Shown here one piece after another: positions 28,075 through 37,223 of a stretch of DNA of 64,000 bases. Below the pieces are notes generated by a model. The model was given only the letters and a program-made list of their open reading frames with translations. It ran no database searches and was not told the DNA's origin. This DNA comes from Leptothrix cholodnii SP-6 (GTDB taxonomy: Bacteria; Pseudomonadota; Gammaproteobacteria; Burkholderiales; Burkholderiaceae_C), in assembly GCF_000019785.1 (NCBI RefSeq), contig NC_010524.1, positions 4,266,001 through 4,330,000 on the forward strand, given 5' to 3'. How positions within the stretch are numbered: the first letter of the stretch is position 1; every line of letters begins with the position of its first letter. The position numbers were made by a program, and so were the translations under genes.

Positions 28075-28102
28075 AAAAAACGGCCGGGCAAGCCGGCCGT
28101 TG
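28075..28102 (-). terminator. Rho-independent terminator after pal
   Basis: Read on the minus strand, ACGGCCGG (28100-28093) and CCGGCCGT (28087-28080) form an 8-bp stem, followed by six T (28080-28075). It lies 50 bp after the pal stop codon and just before uup. Confidence 0.85.
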
Positions 28103-28151
28103 GGATGCAGTCAGGGCCAGGCGCCGCGGGGCGCCTCGAAGCCGTGGCTGA

Positions 28152-28700
28152 TTACTTGTAGCGAACGTCGGCGCGACGGTTCTTGGCCCAGGCGGCTTCG
28201 TCGTGGCCGGCGTCCATCGGGCGCTCTTCACCGTAGCTGATGGCTTCCATCTGGCCGTCGGCGGCGCCGAGCAGCTTGAACGACTGCACCACGGCCTGTG
28301 CGCGCTTGTTGCCCAGGGCCAGGTTGTATTCGCGGCTGCCACGCTCGTCGGCGTTGCCTTCGATCACGACCTTCAGCGCCGGGGTCGAAGCCAGGTACTT
28401 GCCGTGCAGTTCGACCACCGGGCGGTCCTGCGTGCGGATCACGAACTCGTCGAAGTCGAAGAACACGCTGCGCTGCTTGGAGATCGCGTGGTTCGGGTCG
28501 AGGTGCGGAGCCAGCGCAGCAGCGGCCACCTGGGGCGCCGGAGCCGGAGCGGCAGCAGCCGGGGTCGGTGCCGGAGCGGGTGCCGGGGCGGGTGCGGCAG
28601 CAACCGGAGCGGGGGCCGGAGCCGGAGCGGGAGCGGGAGGGGTGCTGGAGCAAGCGGCCAGCGTCAGCGCGACCAGAGCAGCAGAAGTGAGTCGAATCAT
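28152..28700 (-). CDS. pal: Peptidoglycan-associated outer-membrane lipoprotein Pal
   Basis: Anchors the outer membrane to peptidoglycan as part of the Tol-Pal system. The 182-residue precursor has a lipobox LAAC with lipidated C17, a long Pro/Ala linker (about 21-66), and an OmpA-like domain with FFDFDEFVIRTQDRP and the peptidoglycan-binding segment EGNADERGSREYNLALGNKRA. It ends in WAKNRRADVRYK. AGGA lies 8 bp before the ATG at 28700. The gene is not next to tolQRAB or ybgF, although in many proteobacteria it would be. Confidence 0.94.
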   Translation of the reverse strand: MIRLTSAALVALTLAACSSTPPAPAPAPAPAPVAAAPAPAPAPAPTPAAAAPAPAPQVAAAALAPHLDPNHAISKQRSVFFDFDEFVIRTQDRPVVELHGKYLASTPALKVVIEGNADERGSREYNLALGNKRAQAVVQSFKLLGAADGQMEAISYGEERPMDAGHDEAAWAKNRRADVRYK

Positions 28701-28845
28701 GTTTTTTCCTGAGGCAGCAATAGAAATGGCCGCATGAAAAACACGCGGACAGCTCGTGAGTTTAACAACCCCACGTGACAACTGGACAGTCAGCCTGTAG
28801 CAAGCGGCAACATCGGGCCCGAACGGCCGGCGGACAACCGCCGCG

Positions 28846-30504
28846 TCAGGTTCGTCCACCCGGGAACCCCGAGCCCCTTGCGCGCCAGGCGAGCAGCCCG
28901 ACCCAGGCGAGCGCCAGCAGCCACAACGGCATCAGGCCCAGGCGGCCGACCCAGTCGGCGTAAGGCGTGTTGCCGCTACGGCCCTCGACCTGCGCCTGCA
29001 GCACGCCGCGCCGATGTGGCGCCAGCGCGTGCGTGACGCGCCCGCGGTGGTCGATCGCCACCGTGGCGCCGGTGTTGGTGGCGCGCAGCATCGGCCGCTG
29101 CAGCTCGAGGCTGCGCATGCGCGAGATCTGCAGGTGCTGGTCGACCGCCACGGTCTGGCCGAACCAGCCGATGTTGCTGACATTGGCCAGCACCGTGGGC
29201 GCCTGGGCCGCATCGACGAACCGCGCCGCCAGCTCTTCGCCGAACAGGTCTTCGTAGCAGATGTTGGGCGCCACCCGCTCGCCCTTGACCTGGAACGCCG
29301 GCGCCGCCAGCGGACCGCGGGCGAAATCGCCGAGCGGAATCTGCATCAACTTGACGAACCAGCGGAAGCCGGGCGGGATGAACTCGCCAAACGGCACCAG
29401 ATGGTGCTTGTCATAGCGGTAGACCGGCTGGCCGGGTGCCAGGCCCGCCACCGAGTTGGTGTAGCCCTGCTCGAAGTTGCCCAGCGGCAGCCCGATCAGC
29501 GCATGCGTGCCGCCTTGGTCGAAATGCGCCGTGAGGGCCTGCCAGAGGCCTTGCGGCAATTGATCGGGCAACAGCGGGATGGCGGTTTCGGGCGCCACGA
29601 CCAGATCGGTGCGCGCGGCCATCAGGGTCTGCACATGCCAGCCCAGCGCTTCGGGCAGGCGCTGCCAGTCGAACTTCTCGTCCTGCGGCACGTTGCCCTG
29701 CAGCAGGGTGACGCTGAGGCTGCCGGTGGGCCGCGTGAAGTCGGGGCCGCGCCAGACCGGCGCCATCGACAGCGCCACCCCCGCAGCGCAGATCAGGCCG
29801 GCGAGCCACGGCCGCCGCCCCGCAGACACCGGACCGGCGCCGGCGGCGCGCGAGAACCGCGTCCGCACGACCGGCCAGAGCGTCAGGACCGCCGCGCTCA
29901 ACGCGGCCGACAGCCCGGCCGCGACCGCCCCGACGCCATAGACACCCAACCACGGCGCCAGCAGCGCCAACGGCCCGTCGACATGGGCATAACCGACGGC
30001 GCCCCAGGGAAAACCGGTGAACCACTGGCCGCGCGCCAGCTCGGACAACAGCCACAGCGCGGCCCAGAGCGAGGCATCGACCAGCAGACGGCCCGTGCGC
30101 CAGCGTGACCAGGCGAGCGCAGCCGCCACCACCACCGACGACAGCGCCGCCGCCAGCAAGCCGACCGCGCCGGCCGCCATCCAGGCCGGCAGATGCCCGT
30201 ACCGGTGCAGGCTGACGAACAACCACCAGAAGCTGCCCGCCAGCCAGGCGAAACCGAAAGCCGTCGCCGTGAGCGCGACACGCCGAGTGCCGCCGGCGCG
30301 GTCGACGTCCGGCAGCAGGGCCAGGAACAGCGCCATCGACACGATCTGCCAGCTGGCGTGCGGGGTCGGCGCCAGAGCCGCCGCCTGGCCCGCCCCGGCG
30401 ACGAGCGCCAAGGGGAGCGCCCAGCGCAAGCCCACGGACGGCCGCTCGGCGCCCCCCGGCGCAGCGGCAGGCCAGCCGCTGCGGGCCGACAGGGCGCGAC
30501 TCAA
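28846..30504 (-). CDS. lnt: Apolipoprotein N-acyltransferase
   Basis: Adds the third acyl chain to lipoproteins in the inner membrane. The 552-residue protein has an N-terminal membrane domain with several helices and a periplasmic nitrilase domain whose triad is visible as E306 (VVAPETAIPLLP), K366 (YRYDKHHLVPFGE) and C416 (PNICYEDLFG). The listed start is TTG 30504, overlapping the corC stop (TTGA). A GTG about 24 codons in is possible and the first 23 residues are not conserved. The corC-lnt pair is a classic proteobacterial arrangement. Confidence 0.94.
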   Translation of the reverse strand: MSRALSARSGWPAAAPGGAERPSVGLRWALPLALVAGAGQAAALAPTPHASWQIVSMALFLALLPDVDRAGGTRRVALTATAFGFAWLAGSFWWLFVSLHRYGHLPAWMAAGAVGLLAAALSSVVVAAALAWSRWRTGRLLVDASLWAALWLLSELARGQWFTGFPWGAVGYAHVDGPLALLAPWLGVYGVGAVAAGLSAALSAAVLTLWPVVRTRFSRAAGAGPVSAGRRPWLAGLICAAGVALSMAPVWRGPDFTRPTGSLSVTLLQGNVPQDEKFDWQRLPEALGWHVQTLMAARTDLVVAPETAIPLLPDQLPQGLWQALTAHFDQGGTHALIGLPLGNFEQGYTNSVAGLAPGQPVYRYDKHHLVPFGEFIPPGFRWFVKLMQIPLGDFARGPLAAPAFQVKGERVAPNICYEDLFGEELAARFVDAAQAPTVLANVSNIGWFGQTVAVDQHLQISRMRSLELQRPMLRATNTGATVAIDHRGRVTHALAPHRRGVLQAQVEGRSGNTPYADWVGRLGLMPLWLLALAWVGLLAWRARGSGFPGGRT

Positions 30505-31391
30505 TTGCTGTCCGCCTCGGGGGCGACGGGCGCTCGCGTGACCTTGAACCAGCGCACCGCGCCGCCGCGGGCCAGCATCACCGTGAACACCAGGGCGTCG
30601 ATCCGGACCGATTCGCCACGCCGCGGCACCCGGCCGAGTTCGTGCGCGACCAGGCCGCCGATGGTCTCGAAGCCGTTGGACGGCAGTTCGGTGGCGAAGG
30701 TGGCGTTGACCGCGCCGATGTCGGCATCGCCGGCCACCCGCTGGCTGCCGTCGGCGAGTGTGTAGATGCCGGACTCGGCGTTCTCGTCGTCGAACTCGTC
30801 CTGGATCTCGCCGACGATCTCCTCGAGCACGTCCTCGATGGTGATCAGGCCGGCCAGACGGCCGAACTCGTCGACCACCAGCGCGAGGTGATTGCGGTTG
30901 GAGCGGAAATCGCGCAGCAGCTCGTTGAGCCCCTTGGATTCGGGCACGAACATCGCCGGACGCAGCAGCGTGCGCAGGTTCAGCTCGGGCGCACGCTGCA
31001 GCTTGAGCAGATCCTTGGCCAGCAGGATGCCGATGATGTTCTCGCGCTCGCCCTCGTAGACCGGAAAGCGCGAGTGTGCGCAGTCGATCACCTCGGCCAG
31101 CAGCTCGTCGTAGGGCGACGCGATGTCGAGCAGGTCCATGCGGGGGGCGGCGACCAGCACGTCACCGGCCGTCAGGCCGGCCATGCGGATCACGCCCTCG
31201 AGCATCGAGCGGGATTCGGGATCGATCAGCTCGCGCTGCTCGGCATCGGCGAGGGTCTCGATCAGCTCGTCGGTCGAATCCGGGCCGGGAGAGATGAACT
31301 CGAGCACACGTTCGAACAATGTGCGTCGATCATTGGGGCTGTTGCGCCCCGGTTCACGCGAGGCGCGCGAACCAGGCTGGGGGTCGGACAC
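30501..31391 (-). CDS. corC: CorC/HlyC-family transporter-associated protein with CBS domains
   Basis: A cytoplasmic protein with two CBS domains (about 75-195) and a C-terminal CorC/HlyC domain (about 205-290), linked to magnesium/cobalt efflux. The key segments are LIDPESRSMLEGVIRMAGL, SRFPVYEGERENIIGILLAKDLL, LVVDEFGRLAGLITIEDVLEEIVGEI and NGFETIGGLVAHELGRVPRRGE. With the GTG at 31391 the protein has 296 residues, the usual length. No convincing ribosome-binding site precedes it, so the exact start is uncertain. It is coupled to lnt by a 4-bp overlap. Confidence 0.92.
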   Translation of the reverse strand: MSDPQPGSRASREPGRNSPNDRRTLFERVLEFISPGPDSTDELIETLADAEQRELIDPESRSMLEGVIRMAGLTAGDVLVAAPRMDLLDIASPYDELLAEVIDCAHSRFPVYEGERENIIGILLAKDLLKLQRAPELNLRTLLRPAMFVPESKGLNELLRDFRSNRNHLALVVDEFGRLAGLITIEDVLEEIVGEIQDEFDDENAESGIYTLADGSQRVAGDADIGAVNATFATELPSNGFETIGGLVAHELGRVPRRGESVRIDALVFTVMLARGGAVRWFKVTRAPVAPEADSN

Positions 31392-31485
31392 GGCCAGATG
31401 CCGGAAGTTGCGAAAGTTCAAGAATACCCGATGGCCACGGCCGCTTGACGACAGCGCAAGCGACGCCCGATCGAGGTGTTGTGGC

Positions 31486-31513
31486 GCCTTGACAGTCAAC
31501 GCGGCCTTGACAG
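31486..31513 (+). repeat. Two direct copies of GCCTTGACAG upstream of the COG0523 GTPase gene
   Basis: GCCTTGACAG occurs at 31486-31495 and 31504-31513, exactly 18 bp apart, and another TTGAC lies at 31445. TTGACA is a perfect -35 hexamer, but no good -10 follows either copy at 16-18 bp. This may be a promoter region with an operator, or chance. Confidence 0.3.
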
Positions 31514-31589
31514 ACAGTGCATGATCCCCACTTGAAGTGGCTGCCACACCGGCAACCCACCATCCGTTCAAGATCGAAAGTCGCGTCCC

Positions 31590-32621
31590 ATGTCTTCAGG
31601 CCTGATCCCCGCCACCATCCTCACCGGCTTTCTGGGCTCGGGCAAGACCACCCTGCTCAAGCGCGTGCTGTCGGAAGCCCACGGCCAGAAGATCGCCGTG
31701 ATCGAGAACGAGTTCGGCGAAGAGAACATCGACAACGAGATCCTGGTGGCCGACACCAAAGAGCAGATCATCCAGCTCAGCAACGGCTGCATCTGCTGCT
31801 CGATCCGCGAGGACCTGCGCTCGACGCTGTCCGACCTGGCGACGCGACGCCGCAAGGGCGAGCTCGATTTCGACCGCGTCGTGATCGAGACCACCGGCCT
31901 GGCCGACCCCGGCCCGGTGGCGCAGACCTTCTTCATGGACGACGAGGTCGCCGAGAGCTACCTGCTCGACTCGGTGCTGACGCTGGTCGACGCCAAACAC
32001 GCGCAGAAGCAGCTCGACGACCGCCAGGAGGCCCGCCGCCAGATCGGCTTTGCCGACCAGCTCTTCATCAGCAAGGCCGATCTGGTCGACGCCGCCGATC
32101 TGGAAGCGCTCGCCCACCGCCTCAAGCACATGAATCCGCGCGCACCGCAGCGCCCGGTGAACTTCGGCGAGGTGTCGATCGCCGAGGTGTTCGACCTGCG
32201 CGGCTTCAACCTGAACGCCAAGCTCGAGATCGATCCCGAGTTCCTGTCGGCCGACGAGCACGCCCATGATCATCACGACCACGACCACGAGCACTGCGAT
32301 CACCCGCACCATCACCACCACGACGACGACGTGAAGTCGTTCGTGTTCCGCGCCAGCCGGCCGTTCAGCCCCGCCAAGCTCGAGGACTTTCTCGGCTCGG
32401 TGGTGCAGATCTACGGCCCGCGCATGCTGCGCTACAAGGGCGTGCTGCACATGCAGGGCACCGACCGCAAGGTGATCTTCCAGGGCGTGCACCAGTTGAT
32501 GGGCAGCGACCTCGGGCCCAAGTGGGAAGCAGCCGAGGAACGTGGCAGCAAGATGGTCTTCATCGGCATCGACCTGCCGCGCGAAGTCTTCCAGCAAGGG
32601 CTGGAGCAATGCCTGGCCTGA
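31590..32621 (+). CDS. COG0523 (CobW-type) GTPase, putative metal chaperone
   Basis: A 343-residue G3E-family GTPase thought to insert or carry metals, often zinc. It has Walker A GSGKTT (16-21), the family signature GCICCSI (C67, C69, C70), TTGLADPGPVAQTF and the base-recognition SKADL. A dense His/Asp stretch occupies about 223-247 and is followed by a CobW C-terminal domain. The His-rich loop and CxCC motif point to zinc handling. The neighbour, dksA, encodes a DksA lacking the zinc-finger cysteines, a pairing known from zinc-starvation loci. No recognisable Zur box is seen upstream. Confidence 0.88.
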   Translation: MSSGLIPATILTGFLGSGKTTLLKRVLSEAHGQKIAVIENEFGEENIDNEILVADTKEQIIQLSNGCICCSIREDLRSTLSDLATRRRKGELDFDRVVIETTGLADPGPVAQTFFMDDEVAESYLLDSVLTLVDAKHAQKQLDDRQEARRQIGFADQLFISKADLVDAADLEALAHRLKHMNPRAPQRPVNFGEVSIAEVFDLRGFNLNAKLEIDPEFLSADEHAHDHHDHDHEHCDHPHHHHHDDDVKSFVFRASRPFSPAKLEDFLGSVVQIYGPRMLRYKGVLHMQGTDRKVIFQGVHQLMGSDLGPKWEAAEERGSKMVFIGIDLPREVFQQGLEQCLA

Positions 32622-32948
32622 AGCGCCACCCACGCGAATGAACACCCCGACAGAAGTCAACACAAGCGGGCATGCGCGTGGCTACAATCCGCGCGCCCAA
32701 CGAAGTGACCCACGTTTGAGGGGCCAGGTGATTCAATTTGCACACCTGGGATTCATCCGCGGCGTCCGGTGTCCTGACTTCGGTCCGGATCTGCAATCAT
32801 CGGTTCAGGGCACCCTGCCGCTCAAGCAGGCAGGTGCCGCGAGACTCTTCAAGCCGAGCAGGCACCAAGTCCTGCAGACCAAGCACACAGTTCGACCGCC
32901 CTGGTGGTCGCGGCACCCTCCAACCTGCCAACCACACCGAGTCGCCCC
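32622..32948 (+). promoter_or_regulatory. Long structured leader region upstream of dksA
   Basis: This 327-bp gap holds no gene I can support. TACAAT at 32683-32688 is a good -10; the -35 is unclear. The predicted leader of about 250 nt contains a hairpin CCAGGTG (32724-32730)/CACCTGG (32743-32749) and another, CCTGCC (32814-32819)/GGCAGG (32829-32834). No T-run follows either, so they are not plain terminators. Confidence 0.4.
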
Positions 32949-33437
32949 ATGCCACTGAACGACGCCATCCGCTCGGCCAACAAAGCCGACCCGAAACTCG
33001 CCAACGCCTGGAAGAACAAGTCCGGCCGCGAGCTGAGCGTGGCCGAGTTGCTCTCGATGCCCGAGAGCGAATACATGAACGAGAAGCAGCTCGAATTCTT
33101 CCGCTCGATCCTCGAGCAGCAGAAGAACGACCTGCTGATGAATGCCGGCGAGACCACCGAGCACCTGCGCGAAGACACCACGATCGTGCCCGATCCGGCA
33201 GACCGCGCCACGATCGAGGAAGAGCATGCCCTCGAGCTGCGCACGCGAGACCGCGAACGCAAGCTGCTGAAGAAGATCTCGCAGGCGCTCGCCAGCATCG
33301 AATCTGGTGACTACGGTTACTGTGATGAAACAGGTGAACCGATCGGTCTGGGGCGTTTGCTCGCCCGACCCACCGCTACACTCTCGCTGGAAGCGCAACA
33401 GCGCCGGGAACTCAAACAAAAACTGTTCGGCGACTGA
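32949..33437 (+). CDS. dksA: DksA-family RNA polymerase-binding transcription factor, cysteine-poor form
   Basis: DksA binds in the RNA polymerase secondary channel and with ppGpp controls stress and rRNA transcription. From ATG 32949 the protein has 162 residues, with coiled-coil helices and the tip motif DPADRA (D82, D85, A87) that matches the D-x-x-D-x-A needed for activity. Of the four zinc-finger cysteines only C125 remains (GYCDETGEPIGLGRL); the others are T128, S146 and A149. It should therefore fold without zinc, like other C-minus DksA proteins. An in-frame GTG at 32904 is a less likely start. Confidence 0.93.
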   Translation: MPLNDAIRSANKADPKLANAWKNKSGRELSVAELLSMPESEYMNEKQLEFFRSILEQQKNDLLMNAGETTEHLREDTTIVPDPADRATIEEEHALELRTRDRERKLLKKISQALASIESGDYGYCDETGEPIGLGRLLARPTATLSLEAQQRRELKQKLFGD

Positions 33438-33494
33438 GCCCGCGCTCCAGCCGCAGCATCATCTCCACACGCGTGCGGTCCTCCATTCGTTGTC

Positions 33495-35231
33495 ATGGCT
33501 GAATCCAAGGAACCTCCCAAGAGCGGATTCCTCCGCAAGGTGGTGCGCTTTGCGCTCAATCCCACCACCGATTGGGCTGACCTGAACGGCAACGAATCCG
33601 AGACCAAGGAGATCGATCAGGCCAAGACCGAGCTCAAGGCCATGATCGAGCGCAAGCGGCGCAACGACTTCGTGCGCAAGCGCGAGTTCGACATGCTGCG
33701 CAAGATCCGCCGCGAAGGCCTGACCGGTGAAGGTCTCGCGGGCCTCGAAGGCCTGTCGCACCTGGACGACTCCGAAGTCCGCACGCACGACAGCGGTGCG
33801 CGCGCCGATGCCGATGTCAAGGACAAGATCGACGCCATCGAACGCATGATGGTGGGCGAGAGCGGCGCCAGCCGGCGCGGTGCCGCCGTGATGCGATCGA
33901 CCACGCCGTCGATGTCGGACTCGTTCTTTTCGGCCACCACCGCCCCGCAGGTGATGGCCAGCGCGCCGCAGATGGCCGACGCCTTCAAGCCGACCACGCC
34001 GATGCAGATGGACTCGGTCCTGTCGCCACCGCCGGCGGGGCCGAATGCGCCGTCGTCGGTGATGAGCAAGGGCGTGTCCGCGCTGTCGCCGCTGCACATG
34101 AGCTTTGGCGAGAATTCGAACGCCTTTGCGGTCGAAGTGACCGAACTGGCCCACGACCCCGATCTCGACGAAGCCGTCATCGCTTTTGCGAATGCCGACT
34201 TCGAGCAGTGCGAACGCACCCTGCACCACCTGATCGGCCCTGGCGGCGGACGCGCACATCACACCGAAACCTGGTTCGCGCTGTTCGACCTCTACCGCGC
34301 CACCGGCCTGCAAGCCAAGTTCGACGCCCTGGCGATGGACTACGTGCAGCGCTTCGGCTGGTCGCCGCCGCAGTGGTTCTCGCTGCCGCGCCTGGTGGCC
34401 GAAGCCGCCGCCGGCGAACGGCCTCGCCAGGCAACCCGTTCGACCCAGCTCGACGGCACCATCGGCTGGGTCGCCCCGGACGTGGTCGAGTCCGACGCGA
34501 TCGCCCAGTTGCGCGCCCAGTTGCTGCACATGCCGCTGCCGTGGGTGCTGGACTGGCGCCACGTGCGCCGCATCGATGCGCAGGCCTGCGTGGCACTGAC
34601 GCGGCTGCTCGGCGACTGGGCCAACGAGCCGATCGAGATGCGCTGGATCGGTGGCGAAAAATTCTTCTCCCTGCTCGCCGACCTGGCGCCCGCGGGCGTG
34701 CGCGATGCCGATCCGTCCTACTGGCTGCTGCGCCTCGAGGCACTTCGTCTCGCCAACCGGGCGCCCGACTTCGATCAGGCGGCCATCGACTACTGCCTGA
34801 CCTACGAGGTGTCGCCACCATCATGGGCTGCTGCCCGCTGCTCGCTGCGGGTGTCGGGCGGCAGCGGCGTGACGATCGCACCGCCCATTCAAGCGGTCGA
34901 ACCGTCGGCGTCGTTCCAGGAGTCCGAGCCGGTCGAGGACAGCGTGCCGATGACCGCGACCCTCGAGCTCAACGGCCAGCTGGTCGGCGACATCGGCCCG
35001 CTGCTCAAGAGCCTCGACGCCCAGATCGGCCCGTCCGCCGTGATCCAGGTTTCATGCGCGCGCCTGATCCGCATCGACTTCCTCGCCGCGGGCGATCTGC
35101 TCAACTGGGTGCTGGCGCGGCGGACCGAGAACCGCACCGTCAACTTCGTCGATGCGCACCGGCTGGTTGCGCTGTTCTGCGGCGCGATGGGCATCACCGA
35201 ACATGCCCGCGTGACCGTCCGCAACATCTGA
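33495..35231 (+). CDS. STAS-domain-containing protein of unknown function
   Basis: A 578-residue protein with an N-terminal region rich in charge (about 1-130), a low-complexity Ser/Pro/Met linker (about 130-200) and two STAS-like domains (about 315-415 and 480-578), the second with VIQVSCARLIRIDFLAAGDLLNWV. STAS domains occur in anti-sigma factor antagonists and in MlaB-type proteins; the phosphorylatable serine is not evident here. It ends 80 bp before hslV. Proteins of this type precede hslVU in other Burkholderiales, but the link is unexplained. No signal peptide or membrane helix is visible. Confidence 0.75.
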   Translation: MAESKEPPKSGFLRKVVRFALNPTTDWADLNGNESETKEIDQAKTELKAMIERKRRNDFVRKREFDMLRKIRREGLTGEGLAGLEGLSHLDDSEVRTHDSGARADADVKDKIDAIERMMVGESGASRRGAAVMRSTTPSMSDSFFSATTAPQVMASAPQMADAFKPTTPMQMDSVLSPPPAGPNAPSSVMSKGVSALSPLHMSFGENSNAFAVEVTELAHDPDLDEAVIAFANADFEQCERTLHHLIGPGGGRAHHTETWFALFDLYRATGLQAKFDALAMDYVQRFGWSPPQWFSLPRLVAEAAAGERPRQATRSTQLDGTIGWVAPDVVESDAIAQLRAQLLHMPLPWVLDWRHVRRIDAQACVALTRLLGDWANEPIEMRWIGGEKFFSLLADLAPAGVRDADPSYWLLRLEALRLANRAPDFDQAAIDYCLTYEVSPPSWAAARCSLRVSGGSGVTIAPPIQAVEPSASFQESEPVEDSVPMTATLELNGQLVGDIGPLLKSLDAQIGPSAVIQVSCARLIRIDFLAAGDLLNWVLARRTENRTVNFVDAHRLVALFCGAMGITEHARVTVRNI

Positions 35232-35311
35232 TCCCTCCCCGCGACGCGGGGTCTGAGGGGAGCTGGAGGCCGCGGTATGCTCGGTTCCCCCAGCTCACTT
35301 GAACACATCAG

Positions 35312-35848
35312 ATGGAGTCCTTCCACGGCACCACGATCCTCAGCGTGAGGCGCGGCGAGCAGGTCGCCATGGGCGGTGATGGCCAGGTCACCCTGGGCCA
35401 CATCGTCGTCAAGGCCAGCGCACGCAAGGTGCGCCGGCTGTATCGCGAACAGGTGCTGGCCGGTTTTGCCGGCGCCACCGCCGATGCCTTCACGCTGTTC
35501 GAGCGTTTCGAATCCAAGCTCGAGAAACACCAGGGCCATCTGGTGCGCGCCGCCGTCGAACTGACGCGCGACTGGCGCACCGACCGCGTGCTGCGCCGCC
35601 TCGAGGCCATGCTGGCGGTGGCCGACCGCAGCGCCTCGCTGATCATCACCGGCAACGGCGACGTGCTCGAGCCCGAGTACGGCATCGTCGCGATCGGATC
35701 CGGTGGCGCCTACGCCCAGGCGGCCGCCCGCGCCATGCTGCAGCACACCGAACAGTCGCCGGCCGACATCGTCAAGCGTTCGCTCGAGATCGCCGGCGAC
35801 CTGTGCATCTACACCAACCAGTCGCACACCATCGAGACCCTCGAATGA
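35312..35848 (+). CDS. hslV: ATP-dependent protease subunit HslV (ClpQ)
   Basis: The peptidase half of the HslUV protease. The 178-residue protein begins [15 protein letters not shown]; the propeptide is removed so that a threonine (T7 or T8) becomes the N-terminal nucleophile. Conserved segments [17 protein letters not shown] and IAIGSGG-like [11 protein letters not shown] are present. Its stop overlaps the hslU start (ATGA at 35845-35848). A -10-like TATGCT at 35276-35281 lies in the short gap upstream, next to a CCCCGC/GCGGGG hairpin (35237-35251). Confidence 0.97.
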   Translation: MESFHGTTILSVRRGEQVAMGGDGQVTLGHIVVKASARKVRRLYREQVLAGFAGATADAFTLFERFESKLEKHQGHLVRAAVELTRDWRTDRVLRRLEAMLAVADRSASLIITGNGDVLEPEYGIVAIGSGGAYAQAAARAMLQHTEQSPADIVKRSLEIAGDLCIYTNQSHTIETLE

Positions 35849-37200
35849 GCCTGACCCCGCAGGAAATCGTCGCCGAACTCGACCGTCACATCGTCGGCCA
35901 GCAACAAGCCAAGCGCGCGGTCGCGATCGCGCTGCGCAACCGCTGGCGGCGCCAGCAGGTCGATGACAAGCTGCGCGGCGAGATCACGCCCAAGAACATC
36001 CTGATGATCGGCCCCACCGGCGTGGGCAAGACCGAGATCGCGCGCCGTCTGGCGCGACTGGCCGATGCGCCGTTCATCAAGGTCGAGGCCACCAAGTTCA
36101 CCGAGGTCGGCTATGTCGGCAAGGACGTCGACTCGATCGTGCGCGATCTGGTCGAAAGCGCCATCAAGCAGGAGCGCGAACGCCAGGTGACGCTGATGCG
36201 CAGCCGCGCCGAAGACGCCGCCGAAGATCGCATCCTCGACATCCTGGTGCCGCCGCCACGCAGCGCCGGCCGCAGCGACTTCGGTTTCCTCGAGCCCCAG
36301 GCCACGCCAGCACCCGCGGCCGACAACACGGCCCGCCAGGTGATGCGCAAGCGCCTGCGCGAAGGCACGCTCGACGACAAGGAAATCGAGATCGATCTGG
36401 CCGACGCCAAGCCGACGCTCGAGATCATGGGCCCGGCCGGCATGGAGGCGATGGCCGACCAGCTCAAGGGCCTGTTCTCGCAGATGGGCCAGGGCAAGCG
36501 CCAGCAGCGCAAGGTCAAGATCGGCGAGGCGCGCCGCCTGCTGGTCGACGAAGAAGCGCAGAAGCTGGTCAACGAGGACGAAACCCGCAGCCGCGCACTG
36601 CTGCACACCGAGCAGAACGGCATCGTCTTCATCGACGAGATCGACAAGGTCGCCAGCAGCGGCAACACCCAGGGCGCCGACGTGTCGCGCCAGGGCGTGC
36701 AGCGCGATCTGCTGCCGCTGGTCGAAGGCACCTCGGTGCAGACCAAGTACGGTCTGGTCAAGACCGACCACATCCTGTTCATCGCCTCGGGCGCGTTCCA
36801 CGTCTCCAAGCCGAGCGACCTGATCCCCGAACTGCAGGGCCGGTTTCCGATCCGGGTCGAGCTGCAGGCGCTGTCGGTCGACGATTTCGAGGCGATCCTG
36901 AGCAGCACCCACGCCAGCCTGATCAAGCAGTACCAGGCGCTGCTGGCGACCGAAGGCGTGACGCTCGAGTTCGCCCCCGACGCCGTGCGCCGCCTGGCGC
37001 AGATCGCCTTCGACGTCAACGAGCGCACCGAGAACATCGGCGCGCGCCGGCTGGCCACGGTGCTCGAACGGCTGCTCGACGAGATCAGCTTCGACGCCCC
37101 GGGCCTGGCCGGCAGCACGGTGCAGATCGACGCCGCGCTGGTGGACCGGAAGCTGGCCGAACTGGCGGCCAACGAAGACCTGTCGCGCTACGTGCTGTAA
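35845..37200 (+). CDS. hslU: ATP-dependent protease ATPase subunit HslU (ClpY)
   Basis: The hexameric AAA+ unfoldase that feeds HslV. The 451-residue protein has Walker A GPTGVGKT (56-63), Walker B FIDEIDK (about 261-267), the pore motif [12 protein letters not shown] and the C-terminal tail ending DLSRYVL that docks on HslV. The intermediate I domain lies between about 110 and 240. The ATG overlaps the hslV stop by 4 bp. It is convergent with coaX. In many bacteria hslVU is a heat-shock operon; no sigma-32 promoter could be assigned here. Confidence 0.97.
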   Translation: MSLTPQEIVAELDRHIVGQQQAKRAVAIALRNRWRRQQVDDKLRGEITPKNILMIGPTGVGKTEIARRLARLADAPFIKVEATKFTEVGYVGKDVDSIVRDLVESAIKQERERQVTLMRSRAEDAAEDRILDILVPPPRSAGRSDFGFLEPQATPAPAADNTARQVMRKRLREGTLDDKEIEIDLADAKPTLEIMGPAGMEAMADQLKGLFSQMGQGKRQQRKVKIGEARRLLVDEEAQKLVNEDETRSRALLHTEQNGIVFIDEIDKVASSGNTQGADVSRQGVQRDLLPLVEGTSVQTKYGLVKTDHILFIASGAFHVSKPSDLIPELQGRFPIRVELQALSVDDFEAILSSTHASLIKQYQALLATEGVTLEFAPDAVRRLAQIAFDVNERTENIGARRLATVLERLLDEISFDAPGLAGSTVQIDAALVDRKLAELAANEDLSRYVL

Positions 37201-37223
37201 GGCATCGGGCGCGCCAGATCGAT

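Noticed and set aside
31392..31589. A Zur box upstream of the COG0523 GTPase
   Set aside because: I looked for the AT-rich dyad typical of Zur sites and found none in this GC-rich region.
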